A stretch of DNA of 64,000 bases from Siphlonurus alternatus (Eukaryota > Arthropoda > Insecta > Ephemeroptera > Siphlonuridae), in NCBI GenBank assembly GCA_949825025.1, contig OX463782.1, forward strand, positions 37,845,951 through 37,909,950. Direction: 5' to 3'. Positions 1-11,085 of this stretch are shown one piece after another. Within the stretch, counting starts at the first letter, position 1. Each line of letters starts with the position of its first letter. The translations under genes were made by a program, and so were the position numbers. The notes under the pieces were generated by a model. The model had not been told where the DNA came from. It saw nothing but the letters and a program-made list of their open reading frames with translations, and did no database searches.

Positions 1-780
1 GGGTCTCTGACCGACGAGGAATCTTTCTCTCGAGAAGTGGTCTCTTGGGCGGACGATCGGTCGTGTGAGGTGGCGAAGGTTGCAAACAGTTCTAGGAGGG
101 AGAAACGTGTAATTAATGATACTGTGATAACATACTAATAGTATATATAAAGCGATAATTATAAATTTATTTCAGTTGAATTAATACATAGCCTGTTTGA
201 ATTATTATAATTAAAGTAACACAAAAGTGAAATATAATTATGACACGGACTATAACGGATTAAAAAAATATATATTCAAATGGGAACATAATTATATTTA
301 CAAAGCGCATGACCAACAATTACAGCATTGATAACATTGGTACTGGCTTGAAGTGTATGACAAAGCCGGTACAAACAAAGAGGAATTTCTTTCCCTGATT
401 TCAAGATTTCATATTGGTTGTAATGGGAGCATTTACACTGATTTCATTAGTATTGCATGTATTTAGATTCAGCCCCCCATGAGTTTGTATGAGTCCTAGG
501 AATGATAAAAAGTATATCCGGGATACAGAATGTCCTAAGTCACGTGACCCTCCCATTAGGGTCGTATTGTAGGACACAAGATCGAGACGTAAGATCAACC
601 TATACATCCCGGACAGACTGACTATACGATCCCTACCTGGCGAGGACATGCTGAGTCATGGAGTGACCTCGTGGTGTCACGTGGGGTGTTTCCTCGTCCT
701 GACCACGGGTGATAATATGAGAGAGTCCACAGTCCTAGAAACAATAACAACAATTAATTTACTGATTCATCGTGTTGTTT
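1..780. other. AT-rich intergenic stretch, no gene seen
   Basis: I see no convincing exon here. The only notable structure is a short imperfect hairpin at about 530-573 (GTCCTA ... TAGGAC) that encloses a GTCACGTGAC E-box-type site near 540. The longest open frame (minus strand, 649-401) has no recognisable motif and low coding character. Confidence 0.4.
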
Positions 781-783
781 TAA

Positions 784-1104
784 AATGGAGTATCGTCTAG
801 AAATTTTTCACTGTAGAAATGGATAAAGGGTGCAAAGCTATGCTACTCTGATTTTTTTAGAGTCCGGGAACTATTTTTTTAAAAAAATTATCAAAGTACA
901 GAAAAATTGAAGCTTCTGGACACCTCTCTTAATTAAATGGATATTATAGGAACTAAAAGGGGCGTGGTTTCGAACCCAACCTCAGCATTACTTTTTAACA
1001 ATACTTCTCGGGCTTTTTATATTATGAACAAAATCAGTGTGGCATAAATTTGCACCCTCTATCCATTTTTGCATTTTTTTTTTTTTTAGTTCAATACTCT
1101 TGCT
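784..1104. repeat. Degenerate palindromic MITE, family B
   Basis: The left arm runs from TGGAGTAT through a GGATAAAGGGTGCAAAGC block. The right arm ends with the inverted GCACCCTCTATCCA block and an ATACTC end. The same arms occur in a much better copy at 28419-28742. No coding capacity is visible. I infer a non-autonomous DNA transposon. Confidence 0.6.
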
Positions 1105-1165
1105 TCATTTCCTTTTATGTCTTATTAAATATCACAATGTAACATAATATATATCATGCAATATA

Positions 1166-1408
1166 TATTGCAAAAAATTTGGCTGAATTTTGACATCTTA
1201 TAATCAGTGTATTTTTAACGCCTTAAATCATGCTTTTTTCAGGTGTTTCGTTGCGCATTTTCAGTAGTCAGTATAAGCTATATATATACTGACAGTATAC
1301 GCTGACTACTGAATATTGACTACGAAACACCTGAAAAATCATGATTTAAGGCGTTAAAAATATACTTATTATAAGATGTAAAAATTCAGCCAAATTTTTT
1401 TAAGAGTG
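1166..1408. repeat. Palindromic MITE, family A
   Basis: Arms of about 100 bp (AAATTTGGCTGAATTT at left, AAAATTCAGCCAAATT at right) face each other around an AT-rich spacer near 1275-1290. Both arms also contain the GGTGTTTCGT block and its inverse. A second copy lies at 7586-7854, which shows this is a dispersed mobile element and not a chance hairpin. Confidence 0.75.
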
Positions 1409-1699
1409 CGTGTATATATGCAATTCAGGTTTATGTGAATCTTATTATTTTTGACATTACGTATAAAAAAGTAGGAGAAATTCGAAAGACATTAAAATTA
1501 CTTTTATAATCTACTATATATACAAGCATATAAAATTTAATCAGTGGCGTGCGCTCCTATCCAAAACCGATTATGTCCAATTACCATCCTATCCAAAACA
1601 ATGTAAAAAAATTTAATACTTGCATGAATAAAAAAAATCTACATGTATAATATATTCTACTTGAAAATTCACTAGAGGTACAGCTATATACCTTCAATA

Positions 1700-1850
1700 C
1701 AACTCGATTGTTGGCACGAGGAACGTGGCACGAGGCAGACGAGCTGTGACGTTACTGCCACGTTCATGACGTCACGTGGTCCTCGACTGTTCAGCTGCAT
1801 ACGGAGAGTTGCCGCTAGTTAACCGTGACTGCTGCCCAATGTTGCTACAG
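1700..1850. promoter_or_regulatory. GC-richer segment with CRE and E-box sites
   Basis: This GC-rich island in an AT-rich setting contains ATGACGTCACGTGG near 1767-1780, which is a CRE-type TGACGTCA overlapping a CACGTG E-box. It sits just upstream of the open frame at 1850. A promoter role is an inference from motif and position only. Confidence 0.3.
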
Positions 1851-2143
1851 TGGAGAACACAATTACATTAGTGCATTATAATAATAACAATGCCATCAAC
1901 CGTTTACATGAAAAAATGGCAACTTACCAAACCAAATTGAGACGTATGGTGTGGCGATCACGTGAAAAGTGTGGCAAGCGGGCGAACATCGCTGGTGATA
2001 CAAATGGTGACACGGAGGCAGGCACAGTACGGACGTCGAAGTTTCAGCCAATCCAGATGAGCACAAAAGTTCCTGCATTGAGAGTACAGAATGCCATTTT
2101 AGAACATTATGGGGGGAATCCATACAAAGCATTTTCATTTTTT
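1850..2143 (+). CDS. Possible coding segment of unknown function, interrupted by a MITE
   Basis: An open frame starts at 1850, directly after a CTACAG that could be a splice acceptor. It runs about 98 residues with a basic, ordinary-looking composition (for example TYQTKLRRMVWRSREK) before entering a G-rich hAT-like MITE at about 2144. The C-terminal residues read from the MITE are certainly not original protein. I recognise no domain. The opposite strand is also open over most of this stretch, so the call is tentative: a damaged exon, a transposon-derived frame or a chance open frame. Confidence 0.25.
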
Positions 2144-2325
2144 CAGTGGCAGATCCAGCGGGCGGCTTTGGGAGGGGGGGGGGGGAAGGCGGTGCCCTAT
2201 CCCGCAATATTAAATTTGGGGCGGGAGGGTGTAGCGACTGGTGGGGGGTGGTAACACCTTCAATGTATTTTGGGACTTTTTGGGAGGGGCGATAATCGCC
2301 CCCCCCCCTCTTGGATCCACGCCTG
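2144..2325. mobile_element. G-rich hAT-like MITE (CAGnGGCnGATCCA ends)
   Basis: The left end reads CAGTGGCAGATCCAG followed by a poly-G tract. The right end reads CCCTCTTGGATCCACGCCTG. The internal CCTATCCCGCAATnTTAAATTTGGGG and CACCTTCAATGTATTTTGGGACTTTTT blocks recur in the copies at 31696, 47716, 51836, 52080 and 57330. No clear 8-bp target duplication survives at this copy. Confidence 0.7.
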
Positions 2326-2328
2326 TGC

Positions 2329-2473
2329 ATTAATTAATCCCCACTTTTATAGCCTCAATTTTTATCCCTGGTATTGAACATGGTGCTAAACTAGGAGCTT
2401 AATATAGCCCCTGATTTACCACCAGGGGTAAAAATTGAGGCTGAAGTTGGGGTTAAATTGCTTTGTGAATGCC
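2329..2473. repeat. Palindromic MITE, family P (Harbinger-like ends), degenerate
   Basis: The copy contains inverted blocks CCTCAATTTTTATCCCTGGT and TAAAAATTGAGGC, and ends TGCTTTGTGAATGCCC. The same structure is nearly intact at 52975-53144. The ends resemble PIF/Harbinger-type inverted repeats (GGGGGCATTCACAAAG), but the superfamily assignment is inferred from the ends alone. Confidence 0.6.
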
Positions 2474-2479
2474 CTCTCC

Positions 2480-5400
2480 TATATTAAAAATACGATATCA
2501 ATTATTTTGATGAAAATCAACTCACCAGACAAGTGAGGTCTCCAGGGCGGTCATCTCGCGGAGGTCTCGTGACGAGGTCATGTCGGTGTTGGTTGGGGAA
2601 TTTACCAATTTAAAGATTCCTTTTTAAATATATTTTATATTTAATGACAATTAATTTGTGATGATATATTAAATAATATATTTCAAGTAATATGATTGTA
2701 TACATATGATACAGTACTCATATATTATGTTTTACCGTTAACGTGATTAAGATAATTTTTCAATTAACAATTAAAAAGTTTATGTATGCACTAACAATAA
2801 TATCCATTTTTATGTTTATTTGTTCATACTGAATAATTTTCAAACACAAAGGAGAGATAAAGGAACCATGACTACATTATAGTTCAGGTGCTAATATAGC
2901 ATTTCAAAATAGTGGTAAAAACAATATTTTTCAAAGTGGAAGGTTTCAATCAAAGCCTATATATATAATTATACTATATAAGCTTTGGTTTGAATTATTA
3001 TGACCATGAAATATGATCAAACTATCCCGTAAGTTATGTGAGAGACAGCACTGCTTCAAAACCAGACAAAATTTAATGCGTTTATTATTGGATAACTTTT
3101 CAAATTAATAATATATATATATTAATTTATTAATATTTTTTAAAATAATAAGTTGAATAATTAATAATTTTTCCTGTGGCAAAACAATAAATAAAAGTCA
3201 TTACGTTTTATTTCACTCATTAAGTCACAAAAAAATCCAAAGACCACAACTTCCTGTTTCCCAATATCATAAATAACAAGGTGGCCATGGTTTAGCCAAA
3301 TTTAGCTCAGCTTTTACATATAAAAAATATCAAGGTGGAAACTAGGATTATTGGATAAAGGATAAAAACGAAAATTATAAAACAATAATAAAAACGAAAT
3401 AAAACGAAAAATAATAAAATAAATAATAATAAAAACTAAAAATAAATGAAAAGGATTATAATGGATAAGGAGGAGGGGGTGGTACGCCACAATTCTTTGT
3501 CAATGGATTTATCCAATGCCAGGGTAACCACATTGTGGTAAATCGTGACGATTTTGTACCCTGGGTGGGAGAAGCAGTAGCCGTGTCATCCTAACCATTT
3601 AAAGCTATGCTCAGCGGAGGCCGGTTACGCTGGTAACTTAGGGAAACGTCCGAACCTCCGCTACACTCCCACAGGACACCAAAAAAAGCGGAGGGGGAAG
3701 CAAATGTAGATCTCACGGTACTACACCTACTCTCCCCCGCATTGTTGAGGGAATGAAAACCATCCTCGTAATTACACTAAGTAAATAAATAAGTGAAGTT
3801 AATTTATCTTCAGGTCCATAACAACCTTGTAGAGGATGATACTGCAAAACACAAAATTTGGGTTCTGGTACATTTATTTTATATTTCATTATATAAAAAA
3901 AAATACCATAATAATTAGTTTAATTAATGGAAAAGATTTGTTTTCTTTATCTCTTTATTTTAATTTAATTATAACCAAGGTAGAATGCAGTTAATTTAAA
4001 GTCTGGTTTATCCGCGCGCTAAGTCTCTCAATCACACCAGGTGTGATTTAAGTCTCATTACATATATGACTGGACTACAAGTCACGGACTTCAAGCCCTA
4101 ACCTAAACCAATCTAAACAAGGCGCATTAGATTGATTGTGAGCAAAACAATCTACAGATTGTTATAAATTAAAAAAAAATAAAAATAGCAAATTTTACAT
4201 ACAAGATATAGTCCGACCATATTACATTTATAAATTACCAATACCATGCATCAAAACTGCTAATGATATGGTGATTAAAAAACAAACTATACCAGTACCA
4301 CTTTGAAACATTTCGTTTTTTAAAAAACTACGTTCAACACATTAAAACAGATATTATTTTATACAATAAAATTATCGGAACTTGAAATGCAGAGGTAATT
4401 TTAATTCATCTTATACGCCCTCAATCTTTGCTATGAACTTTTATAAATATTGGTAGCATTGATTTGTGTGAATTAAATAATATTCTATTTCAAAGAAACG
4501 ATCGTTTTTAAACACGTGATCACGCACACGTGTCAACCAGAAGATGCTCGGCTGTGAAATATCACGCGAGTGAGGTTCGTACACCTCGGGATGGCACAAA
4601 CGTTTTAATAAAAATTGCTGAAAATTGCAGCTCAGAATGTTTTTAATCATTATTAAAATGACATGGTGACTAAATGTTCGATTAATTTATAATGATTTTA
4701 AAACAACATTTCTGCAATTATTGCACTAAATTTGCGATAAGAACACCATTGAACCATATAAATATGCCGGCAAATTTAAATCAAGTTGAACCATATATAA
4801 TAATTTATAATAATAAATATTCAAATTAGTTTCAAAAATATATAAAGAAAGGAGTGTGAGTTATAAAAAACAGATTGATATAAAAAATGTAAAATTTATT
4901 ACAAATATTGATATATCACCAAATAAGCTCGATGCAATCTAAAATGTTGGGAGTTTCATGATGAAAATTAATCAAATATTAAAAAAATTATTCTAGAGTA
5001 GAAACTCGATCCCAAGAAGTCATATAAACTTTGCATGTTCAGTATATTATATCAATCAAACAAGGTGGGAGAGAATGCGAAGACATGTCGATACATCAGA
5101 CAGAGTGTCTCGTAGAATCACCTGAGGAAGAAATGACATCGCAACATTCAGTACAACCACGCTAAAAAATTATGTCATCAAATTTGATTCTATGATAATT
5201 CAAAACTGTCCTATTAAGTTAAATTTCCAAGAAGGTTCATTTCCTAATGATGAACAACAAAAATAACATAGAAACCTGATCGAAAATGGAAAATTGGACG
5301 AATTAGTATTATAATTTTATGCTGCTACGATTGGTTCATCTTTTACAAATAATGTACAATTATTAACAGAGTACTGTACTATTTCGTTTAAAACACAGAA

Positions 5401-5500
5401 AATTTAATTATATTACAAACAGTTCTCATGAAAACTGAATTCTTTAGAATAAGATTTTTATGTTTTACCATTTTATTGTTTATTGTATAAATTTGCAAAC
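2480..5500. other. AT-rich intergenic DNA with scattered repeat debris
   Basis: Apart from the decayed SINE fragment at about 3485-3580, I see no gene. A GC-richer patch at 3590-3740 has an imperfect palindrome (AGCGGAGG ... CCTCCGCT) of unknown origin. The minus-strand frame at 4650-4441 (69 aa) has no motif I recognise. Long A/T runs dominate. Confidence 0.4.
3485..3580 (-). repeat. Decayed fragment of the 5S-headed SINE (type A1)
   Basis: The stretch CCAGGGTAACCACATTGTGG followed by a variant of ATGATTTACCCCTGGGTGG matches the segment that follows the 5S head in the better SINE at 44004-44280. Head and tail are lost, so this is an old copy. Confidence 0.5.
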
Positions 5501-5502
5501 CG

Positions 5503-5639
5503 TAAAGCCGGTATTACACGGTACAATTTTTCCTTACAAGAAAACACAAACTCCATTTATTTGTATGGAAGTGAAATTTTCTTGCAAGGAAAAATTGTAT
5601 ACAATAATTAGAAAAATTGTATCGTGTAATATAGGCTTA
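5503..5639. repeat. Short palindromic MITE of about 137 bp
   Basis: The left arm AAGCCGGTATTACACGGTAC and the right arm GTATCGTGTAATATAGGCTT are inverted copies. An inner inverted pair (TTTTTCCTTACAAG and CTTGCAAGGAAAAA) is also present. No coding potential. Confidence 0.7.
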
Positions 5640-5788
5640 ACACCGCAATATATTATGCACAGAAAAAAAATACTATATTATGCTTCTACTTGTAGCGGAA
5701 ATTGTTTTTTTTTTATCGTTATAAATATAAAGGAGCAAAAAATTTCAAGAAACAACATTTATAAATAATATTAAAAAAATACAGAAAC

Positions 5789-5792
<4 letters not shown>

Positions 5793-5856
<64 letters not shown>
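5793..5856. repeat. (TA)n microsatellite
   Basis: An uninterrupted TA dinucleotide run of about 60 bp. Confidence 0.95.
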
Positions 5857-5857
<1 letters not shown>

Positions 5858-5899
5858 GATAATACACAGCAAGTTATTTAAAATAAGGTTCTACACAAG

Positions 5900-6130
5900 T
5901 TAACTTACGTTTACGACATTCCACCGCACTCCGCGTCCTCTCTCGTCCACTGTCACACAAGCACTGAGCGGACTTTGACATGTACCTGTTGGCTTCCTAC
6001 CCCTCTCTTGCTCTTCCTACCCCGCTCTTGCTTACAGCGCGCGCTCGCATACCTGCCTGCCTGCCTGCCTGCACGCATATCTGCCTGCCTGCTCGCTTAC
6101 CTGCTTGCTTGCGGCGACCAGATTACGTCA
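5900..6130. other. GC-rich patch with CTGC/CTTG tandem tracts; possible promoter or 5' UTR
   Basis: Unusually GC-rich for this window, with (CTGC)n-like runs at 6050-6115. On the minus strand a GTAAGT donor-like site lies near 5906. This could be a non-coding first exon or promoter of a minus-strand gene, but no downstream exon could be connected to it. Confidence 0.25.
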
Positions 6131-6154
6131 TTATAACTCCTTCTATACTGAGCA

Positions 6155-6746
6155 AAGGTAGAGATAATACGGATCAGCTGGCCCAATGCTAAAAAAATCC
6201 CATTCATAAAAATTATGAAAAAAATTTAAAATGTTCTTTTCTACATCCCCTATATCAGTAGGTAAAATATCAGGTTACAAAAACTAGCTAGTTTTCGAGT
6301 TATTAATTTTTAAAGTTGACTAATTTAACATGGAAGTTCCATTTATCTATGTTAAATTATATAGAGAACTTAAAAAATTAATAACTCGAAAACTAGCTCG
6401 TTTTTGTATACCTGATATTTTACCTACTGATAAGGGATGTCCGCGCTCCGAGCTGTCCGTGCTCCGAGTTGTCCTGCCTTGGCTCCAGGATGTCCGCGCT
6501 CCGAGCTGTCCGTGCTCCGAGTTGTCCTGCCTTGGCTCCAGGATGTCCGCGCTCCGAGCTGTCCGTGCTCCGAGTTTTCCTAGAAACACGTTTGGCTCCG
6601 AGCTGTCCGGCTCCCAGTTGACCGCGCTCCGAGTTCTCCGGATACCGATAGGGGATGTAGAGGAGAACATTTAAATTTTTTTTCATAATTTTTATGAATG
6701 GGATTTTTTTAGCATTGGGCCAGCTGATCCGTATTATCTCTACCTT
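6155..6746. mobile_element. Palindromic MITE, family C, carrying a nested minisatellite insertion
   Basis: The ends are AAGGTAGAGATAATACGGA and the inverse TCCGTATTATCTCTACCTT. Inner arms (AACTCGAAAACTAGCT with AGCTAGTTTTCGAGTT) face each other around about 6340. Family relatives are at 22602-22963 and 56348-56765, with half copies at 44852 and 49141. In this copy the right arm is split at 6438 by a minisatellite element, described separately. Confidence 0.85.
6438..6646. mobile_element. Minisatellite-bearing element inserted in a MITE, with 9-bp duplication
   Basis: The insert consists of variants of the CCGCGCTCCGAGTTGT unit, alternating with a CCTTGGCTCCAGGATG variant. It ends TTCTCCGGATACC, the same end as the elements at 27235 and 28083. 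The MITE sequence at the junctions is duplicated: GATAAGGGA at 6429-6437 and GATAGGGGA at 6647-6655 (8 of 9 match). The other MITE copies carry this sequence once, so this is a genuine insertion. The left terminus looks truncated. Confidence 0.75.
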
Positions 6747-7154
6747 AACTAAGTGAACATTTTTCAAACATTTTGATTGGCTAAATATGATCACGTGGGG
6801 TTCTGAGGTGTCATAAGTAAGTACTCAGTAAGAATAATAACACCGCCTTCTAAAACAAATACCGTTTATAAAATTTGCAAAACGATTATTAATAAATAAA
6901 AGAAACATTACAAGAAGGCACTTATTTCAGTTATTTATTAAACATTGTAATGCTTTGCAGATTATTAATTGTTCATTTTGAGCCGGGACATACATGTTCA
7001 AAATATGTCAATTACCCCAAAATACAAAACAATAAATTAATTTCATCGTTTTGATTGTTTAATTTTTTGCAATTTTTACTTTTTTTGTTATATTTACGAT
7101 ATAATAAAAATAATAATAAAAAAAGGCCGGTAATTGTAAGCATGCAGGGCGTTA

Positions 7155-7245
7155 CGTTATATATATTTGTACTAAAAGTGGTCACCCATCTACCTCTGAA
7201 GTTGCTTGACTTCAGTGATCCATGATAATTAACAGTTGTTCATTT
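7155..7245 (-). repeat. 5S-rRNA-like SINE head fragment
   Basis: GTCACCCATC ... GCTTGACTTCAGTGATCC is an inverted, mutated piece of the 5S-like head found in full at 8515-8640 and 63340-63430. It has no tail. Confidence 0.55.
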
Positions 7246-7311
7246 TAATTTATGGAAGGTGCTGTTCGATAGAACATCGTGCTCAGATGCGGCGAGCGAG
7301 CACCTCGGCTT

Positions 7312-7518
7312 AAGGTGGATTCACATGACGATTTTTATCACGCGACGCGAATAATGCGCACTTGCTGTAACATCCATTGGCGGCCATATTTGGCGATTAA
7401 AAGAAAAAGAGCATCGTAATTAACGCGATTCCCGGCGAATTCGCCACCGTATAGGATTTCAAAGCTTTTACGTCAAAATCGCATCGCATCGCCGTTGTCG
7501 CCATCTGATTCCGCCTTT
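7312..7518 (+). repeat. MITE family H (AAGGTGGATTCACATG ends)
   Basis: A 207-bp copy with imperfect terminal inverted repeats AAGGTGGATTCACATG and the inverse at right. It contains the conserved internal stretch TGTAACATCCATTGGCGGCC. Other copies are at 12728, 44998, 53511 and 61175. The left edge reads TTAA. Confidence 0.8.
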
Positions 7519-7585
7519 AGATAATGTAAAAATCACAGACCTGAAGTCAATATATTGAATCAATTACAAGCGATTACAACACCAA

Positions 7586-7854
7586 CACTCTTATTACAAT
7601 TTGGCTGAAAGTAATTAATTTACTACATTTCTGATATCTTACTTGTTAGATTCAGTGGATTTTTAAAACCTAAAATCGTGAATTTTCAGGTGTTTCGTTA
7701 CGGATACGTACGTAGTATAGTCAGTTTAAACTAATATTCTAGCGGTGTATCTACTGAAAATACGTCACGAATCATCTGGAAAATCACGATTTAAAGTGCT
7801 AAAAATCAAATGAATCTAAGATATCAAAAATTCAGCCAAATTGTATTAAGAGTG
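7586..7854. repeat. Palindromic MITE, family A, second copy
   Basis: The left end CACTCTTATTACAATTTGGC is mirrored by GCCAAATTGTATTAAGAGTG at the right. Inner arms share the CAGGTGTTTCGTTACG block with the copy at 1166-1408. Confidence 0.8.
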
Positions 7855-7925
7855 ACATGCTTCAGTTGTGGAGGCTTCATGCAGACTGTACACCGGGTAA
7901 AAAGTTCTTGGATGGCAGAGGTGCC

Positions 7926-8023
7926 CAGTCGTCCCCCCTTCCACTACATATTTTAACATTGTGGGATAGGACATCCATCCCCCCCCCCCCCCCCCCCCGA
8001 GCCGCGAGCTGGATCTGCCCCTG
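7926..8023 (-). mobile_element. G-rich hAT-like MITE with 8-bp target duplication
   Basis: A 98-bp inverted copy of the G-rich family, with an 18-C tract and a GGATCTGCCCCTG end. It is flanked by GAGGTGCC (7918-7925) and GGGGTGCC (8024-8031), 7 of 8 identical, consistent with the 8-bp duplication typical of hAT elements. Confidence 0.75.
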
Positions 8024-8216
8024 GGGGTGCCAACGTAGTGTGGCAAGCTACGTCATCTGAGCGGCAGCAGCTTGAGCGGCGGAGTCTCAGTGGATTCCCT
8101 CGTAGAGCTCGGGCCGCGTACACCATCCGGCCACTTCCAATCTCGTCGTAGTACGGGTACTATAATAGTGCCTACAACCCGTGGGATTCGTTAGTTATAC
8201 TTATTTTATATCTATA

Positions 8217-8640
8217 TTTTTTTTTACAAGGATACACCCCTATATGAGCTTGAATATCGAGGCGAGGTATAATGGGTAGGGATAAGGTAGGAAAAGGATG
8301 GTGGTCATGCACGGTCTGTTACGTGTCCTAGCATTCGCTGAGGTGAGACTGAGGGAACCGTGGAAAACCTCAGTCAGGACGGACACCTCTACTTTTTGTC
8401 AATGGACCAGAGCCACATGAGGAACCACATGCACACAAGTGCATCTCTGCACTGGGTGGAAAGTAAGATGAATTTACCCCAGGGAGGGAGTAACGTGAAT
8501 TTTACTTGAAACGTACGATCACCCATCTAAGTACTAACCACGCTCGAAGTAGCTTGACTTCGGTGATTTAACGAGAACCGATCCATTATAGTGCACTCTG
8601 CGCCACGCTCGACTCTGGTGCTCGGCCGGCTAGTGCAACT
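8217..8640 (-). repeat. 5S-headed SINE, type A2
   Basis: Read on the minus strand it starts with a 5S-rRNA-like head at 8640-8515 (box C region, TGACTTCGGTGAT in plus sense) and continues through the shared SINE core (CTGAGGTTTTCCACGGTTC). It ends in a GGGGTGTATCCTTG tail plus an A-run at 8217. Other A2 copies are at 35385, 56765 and 63045. Confidence 0.8.
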
Positions 8641-9032
8641 CGATCCCAATGACTTCAATTAGTGTTGAATAATAAGCATAAGTTATTATTAATAATAATA
8701 TAAAAATAACAAATTAAAATACCAAGTAGATATTTTATCATTTTCAGGGAATAAATTTAATATATTTAATTGTATTTTTATACATGTATGAAATGTTTGT
8801 ATTAGCTGTTTTGCTAAACAAAAACCTGATCGCATATATATAGGTTCTTATTTTTTTATCATACGCTGCAAAATCATGCGATTTTCTGTCTGCAACCATC
8901 CTTATAATGTACAACTTTAGTGTCCAGAAATTCACCCCCCACCCCATAATTTTATAAATCCAAACAATTCTGATCTTATAATAAAATATTAATAATAGTT
9001 ATATGTCCAGTGAAAATGCTACTTTTTTTACA

Positions 9033-9253
9033 ATGAGATATTAGAATATGAAAATAATTTTAGTGGCTTAATCGAAAAAATAATATGGTACTGTGAATTT
9101 TTTCACTGCCGCCCGTGACATCATCAAAGTAGACTTTCAATAATTTTTTAAAAATAGCTCCAGGTCTCAGAAAAATCTGAAAAAATTCACAGTACCATAT
9201 TTTTACCCCTTCTTTCGATTAAGCCACTAAAATTTTCACATTCTAATATCTCA
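9033..9253. repeat. Palindromic MITE, family B-like
   Basis: The arms ATGAGATATTAGAATATG and the inverse at 9236-9253 enclose a second inverted pair, GGTACTGTGAATTTTTTC and TTCACAGTACCATA. The centre shares GACTTTCAATAATTTTTTA with the element at 28419. It ends 78 bp before the exon at 9331. Confidence 0.75.
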
Positions 9254-9330
9254 TTTAAAAACATTGAAATTTTTAGTATTATTTTCTCTGATATCATTGG
9301 AACGTGAGGGCTGATGTTGTGGACTTGCAG

Positions 9331-9521
9331 TTCGGAACAGTTCTGTTCGGAGCAGCGGAGCGTCTCCAACGTGTCGGTGGCCTCGGGAGTGTACGAGACC
9401 ATCGACGATGACATCGATGAGGTCCCCCAGAGCCGCCCCCGCCGCTCCCACCCAACGAGTACAAGCTGTGTGAGAGGGGCCGCCACCGAGGGGGGCTGCA
9501 CGCCTTCTTCAAGATTCAGAG
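9331..9521 (+). CDS. Internal exon of a probable signalling or adaptor-type protein, apparently frameshifted
   Basis: The segment is GC-rich and bounded by TTGCAG (acceptor, 9325-9330) and GTGAGT (donor, 9522-9527). The first part is open in one frame and encodes acidic sequence including VYETIDDDIDEVPQ, which contains a Y-x-x-I motif typical of phosphotyrosine sites. From about 9445 the plausible frame changes: the second part reads PPPLPPNEYKLCERG ... HAFFKIQ, with a class of proline motif bound by SH3 domains. That second frame has an upstream stop in this exon. A small indel in the C-rich run near 9440-9452 would explain it, either as a real mutation or as an assembly error. No neighbouring exon could be found. 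Function is inferred only from short motifs. Confidence 0.5.
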
Positions 9522-9559
9522 GTGAGTCAGTACTTGCTCTTAACCTTCTGGGTCATTTG

Positions 9560-9967
9560 GAGAACGCAATGTGCATTTTATTATTTATGTGAGAGAATGC
9601 AAATATCATATTAAATATTATTATAACCAAAACAATAATCTCGTTTCTTTCGAAAGAGAGAAATTAACTTAATATACTGAATTCATTTTAATCGTATGAT
9701 ACACATAATATCCTATTATAAGGCATATTTTGTACATAAAACACAAAAAAATAAAAGCCAAATCATGCATATAATTGAATGATGGTTTGATTTAATTCCA
9801 AACAGTTCAATATTAATCGTTGCAACTTTTTATTGCTAATATTGAAACTGGAAATACATTAGGAACATGATTACGAGTATATAATATATGTAATTAAATA
9901 ATTAATTTTTTATATTTTGTGCTTATTTATTTATATACATATAAATAAATATATATATATATATATA

Positions 9968-10027
<60 letters not shown>

Positions 10028-10280
10028 TAATATATATATATATATATATTACATAATATATAATAACTTTCTGTAATTATCCGCTTGAATTTCTACATAA
10101 GGAACTCAAAATCTAATGAATATGTTGACTTACTGTAGAGTGTAGTTTGTACATATGTATTTGTTGTATCTGTATTAACAACAAATACAACAATAGAAAA
10201 GAAAACATTCGTTTTTTTAAGCACTTTTACGCACACACTCTAAAAAAGAATGCGTTACATTCACTCAATATTCAATCATG
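9560..10280. other. AT-rich intergenic DNA with a long (TA)n tract
   Basis: No gene seen. TA repeats occupy about 9945-10050. A short hairpin (TTTGTTGTA ... TACAACAAA type) lies at about 10157-10196. Confidence 0.5.
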
Positions 10281-10655
10281 ACCGGGCACTTGACGCAGTG
10301 GTATACACCTCTGATAAGTAATCGGATAGTCGTGAGTTCGATCCCAGCTATGCACCGCCAAACTTTTCACAAGTAGCGGTTGCTAAAGAACACCCACTCG
10401 TGCATCCGGGAGGTGATTGATGGCATCCTCCATCAATTGCCGACCATCCTGACTAAGGTTTCCATGGTTTCCTCAGTCACAACCAGGCGAATGCTGGGAT
10501 GGATTGCTTAGGCCATGGCCGCCCCGGTTTGGAAGGGATCCACAAAAGTAGGGTCTACAAAGAGCCGGGAGGTTAAATTCAATTCAGTCACTTAAATGTG
10601 GCCAGTACCCCATAACTAGGGTTCAGTTAAAAAGCTAAAAAAAAAAAAAAAATAT
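10280..10655 (+). repeat. tRNA-headed SINE, type B
   Basis: The head has a TGACGCAGTGG box A-like and a GAGTTCGATCCCA box B-like promoter element, spaced as in a tRNA. It is followed by the shared core (GGTTTCCATGGTTTCCTCAG, ATGCTGGGATGGATTG), a CCCATAACTAGGGTTCA tail motif and a poly-A. In other copies the anticodon-loop equivalent reads TTCGTAA, which would be a threonine (CGT) anticodon; here it is mutated. This is a SINE and not a tRNA gene, because the acceptor stem is missing and multiple copies exist. Confidence 0.85.
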
Positions 10656-11085
10656 TCAATCATCAAACTAAAAACCATATACCTTATTATTTATAACGGT
10701 AATAGTTATAACATTTTTTTTGTACGTGGCAATAAGAAGTATATAACCTGTTCGAGACATTATGTGAGCAGAAAATTGCACATTACTTTCGAGGAAATTT
10801 TGCATCTAAATTCCCCACTGTCGTTATGTTTACATTATTATAATATGTGCATGCATGCATGTGATGTTTTATTTTTTACGTATATATATATTTTTAATAA
10901 TTGTTTAAAAAAAAGCAATGCACGTAATTAAATTTTGAAAAAAATACATTTAAAACAAAATTTTTAAAAACATTTTTCTTGTTTATTTTTTTCTGAAACA
11001 TAGTTAAGTGCCATGTGTATATATACGCATAAATTTTTATGTTATAAAAAATTATTTCGTAATTGCAGAAACATAAAGCAGCATC

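Noticed and set aside
6330..6794. Open frames of 107-124 aa rich in SER/GQLGA repeats
   Set aside because: They are readings of the 16-bp minisatellite. The unit length is not a multiple of three, so all three frames cycle every 48 bp and stay open by composition.
10280..10370. Possible tRNA gene (box A and box B present)
   Set aside because: There is no complete acceptor stem, the head is fused to a SINE body with poly-A, and several diverged copies occur in the window.
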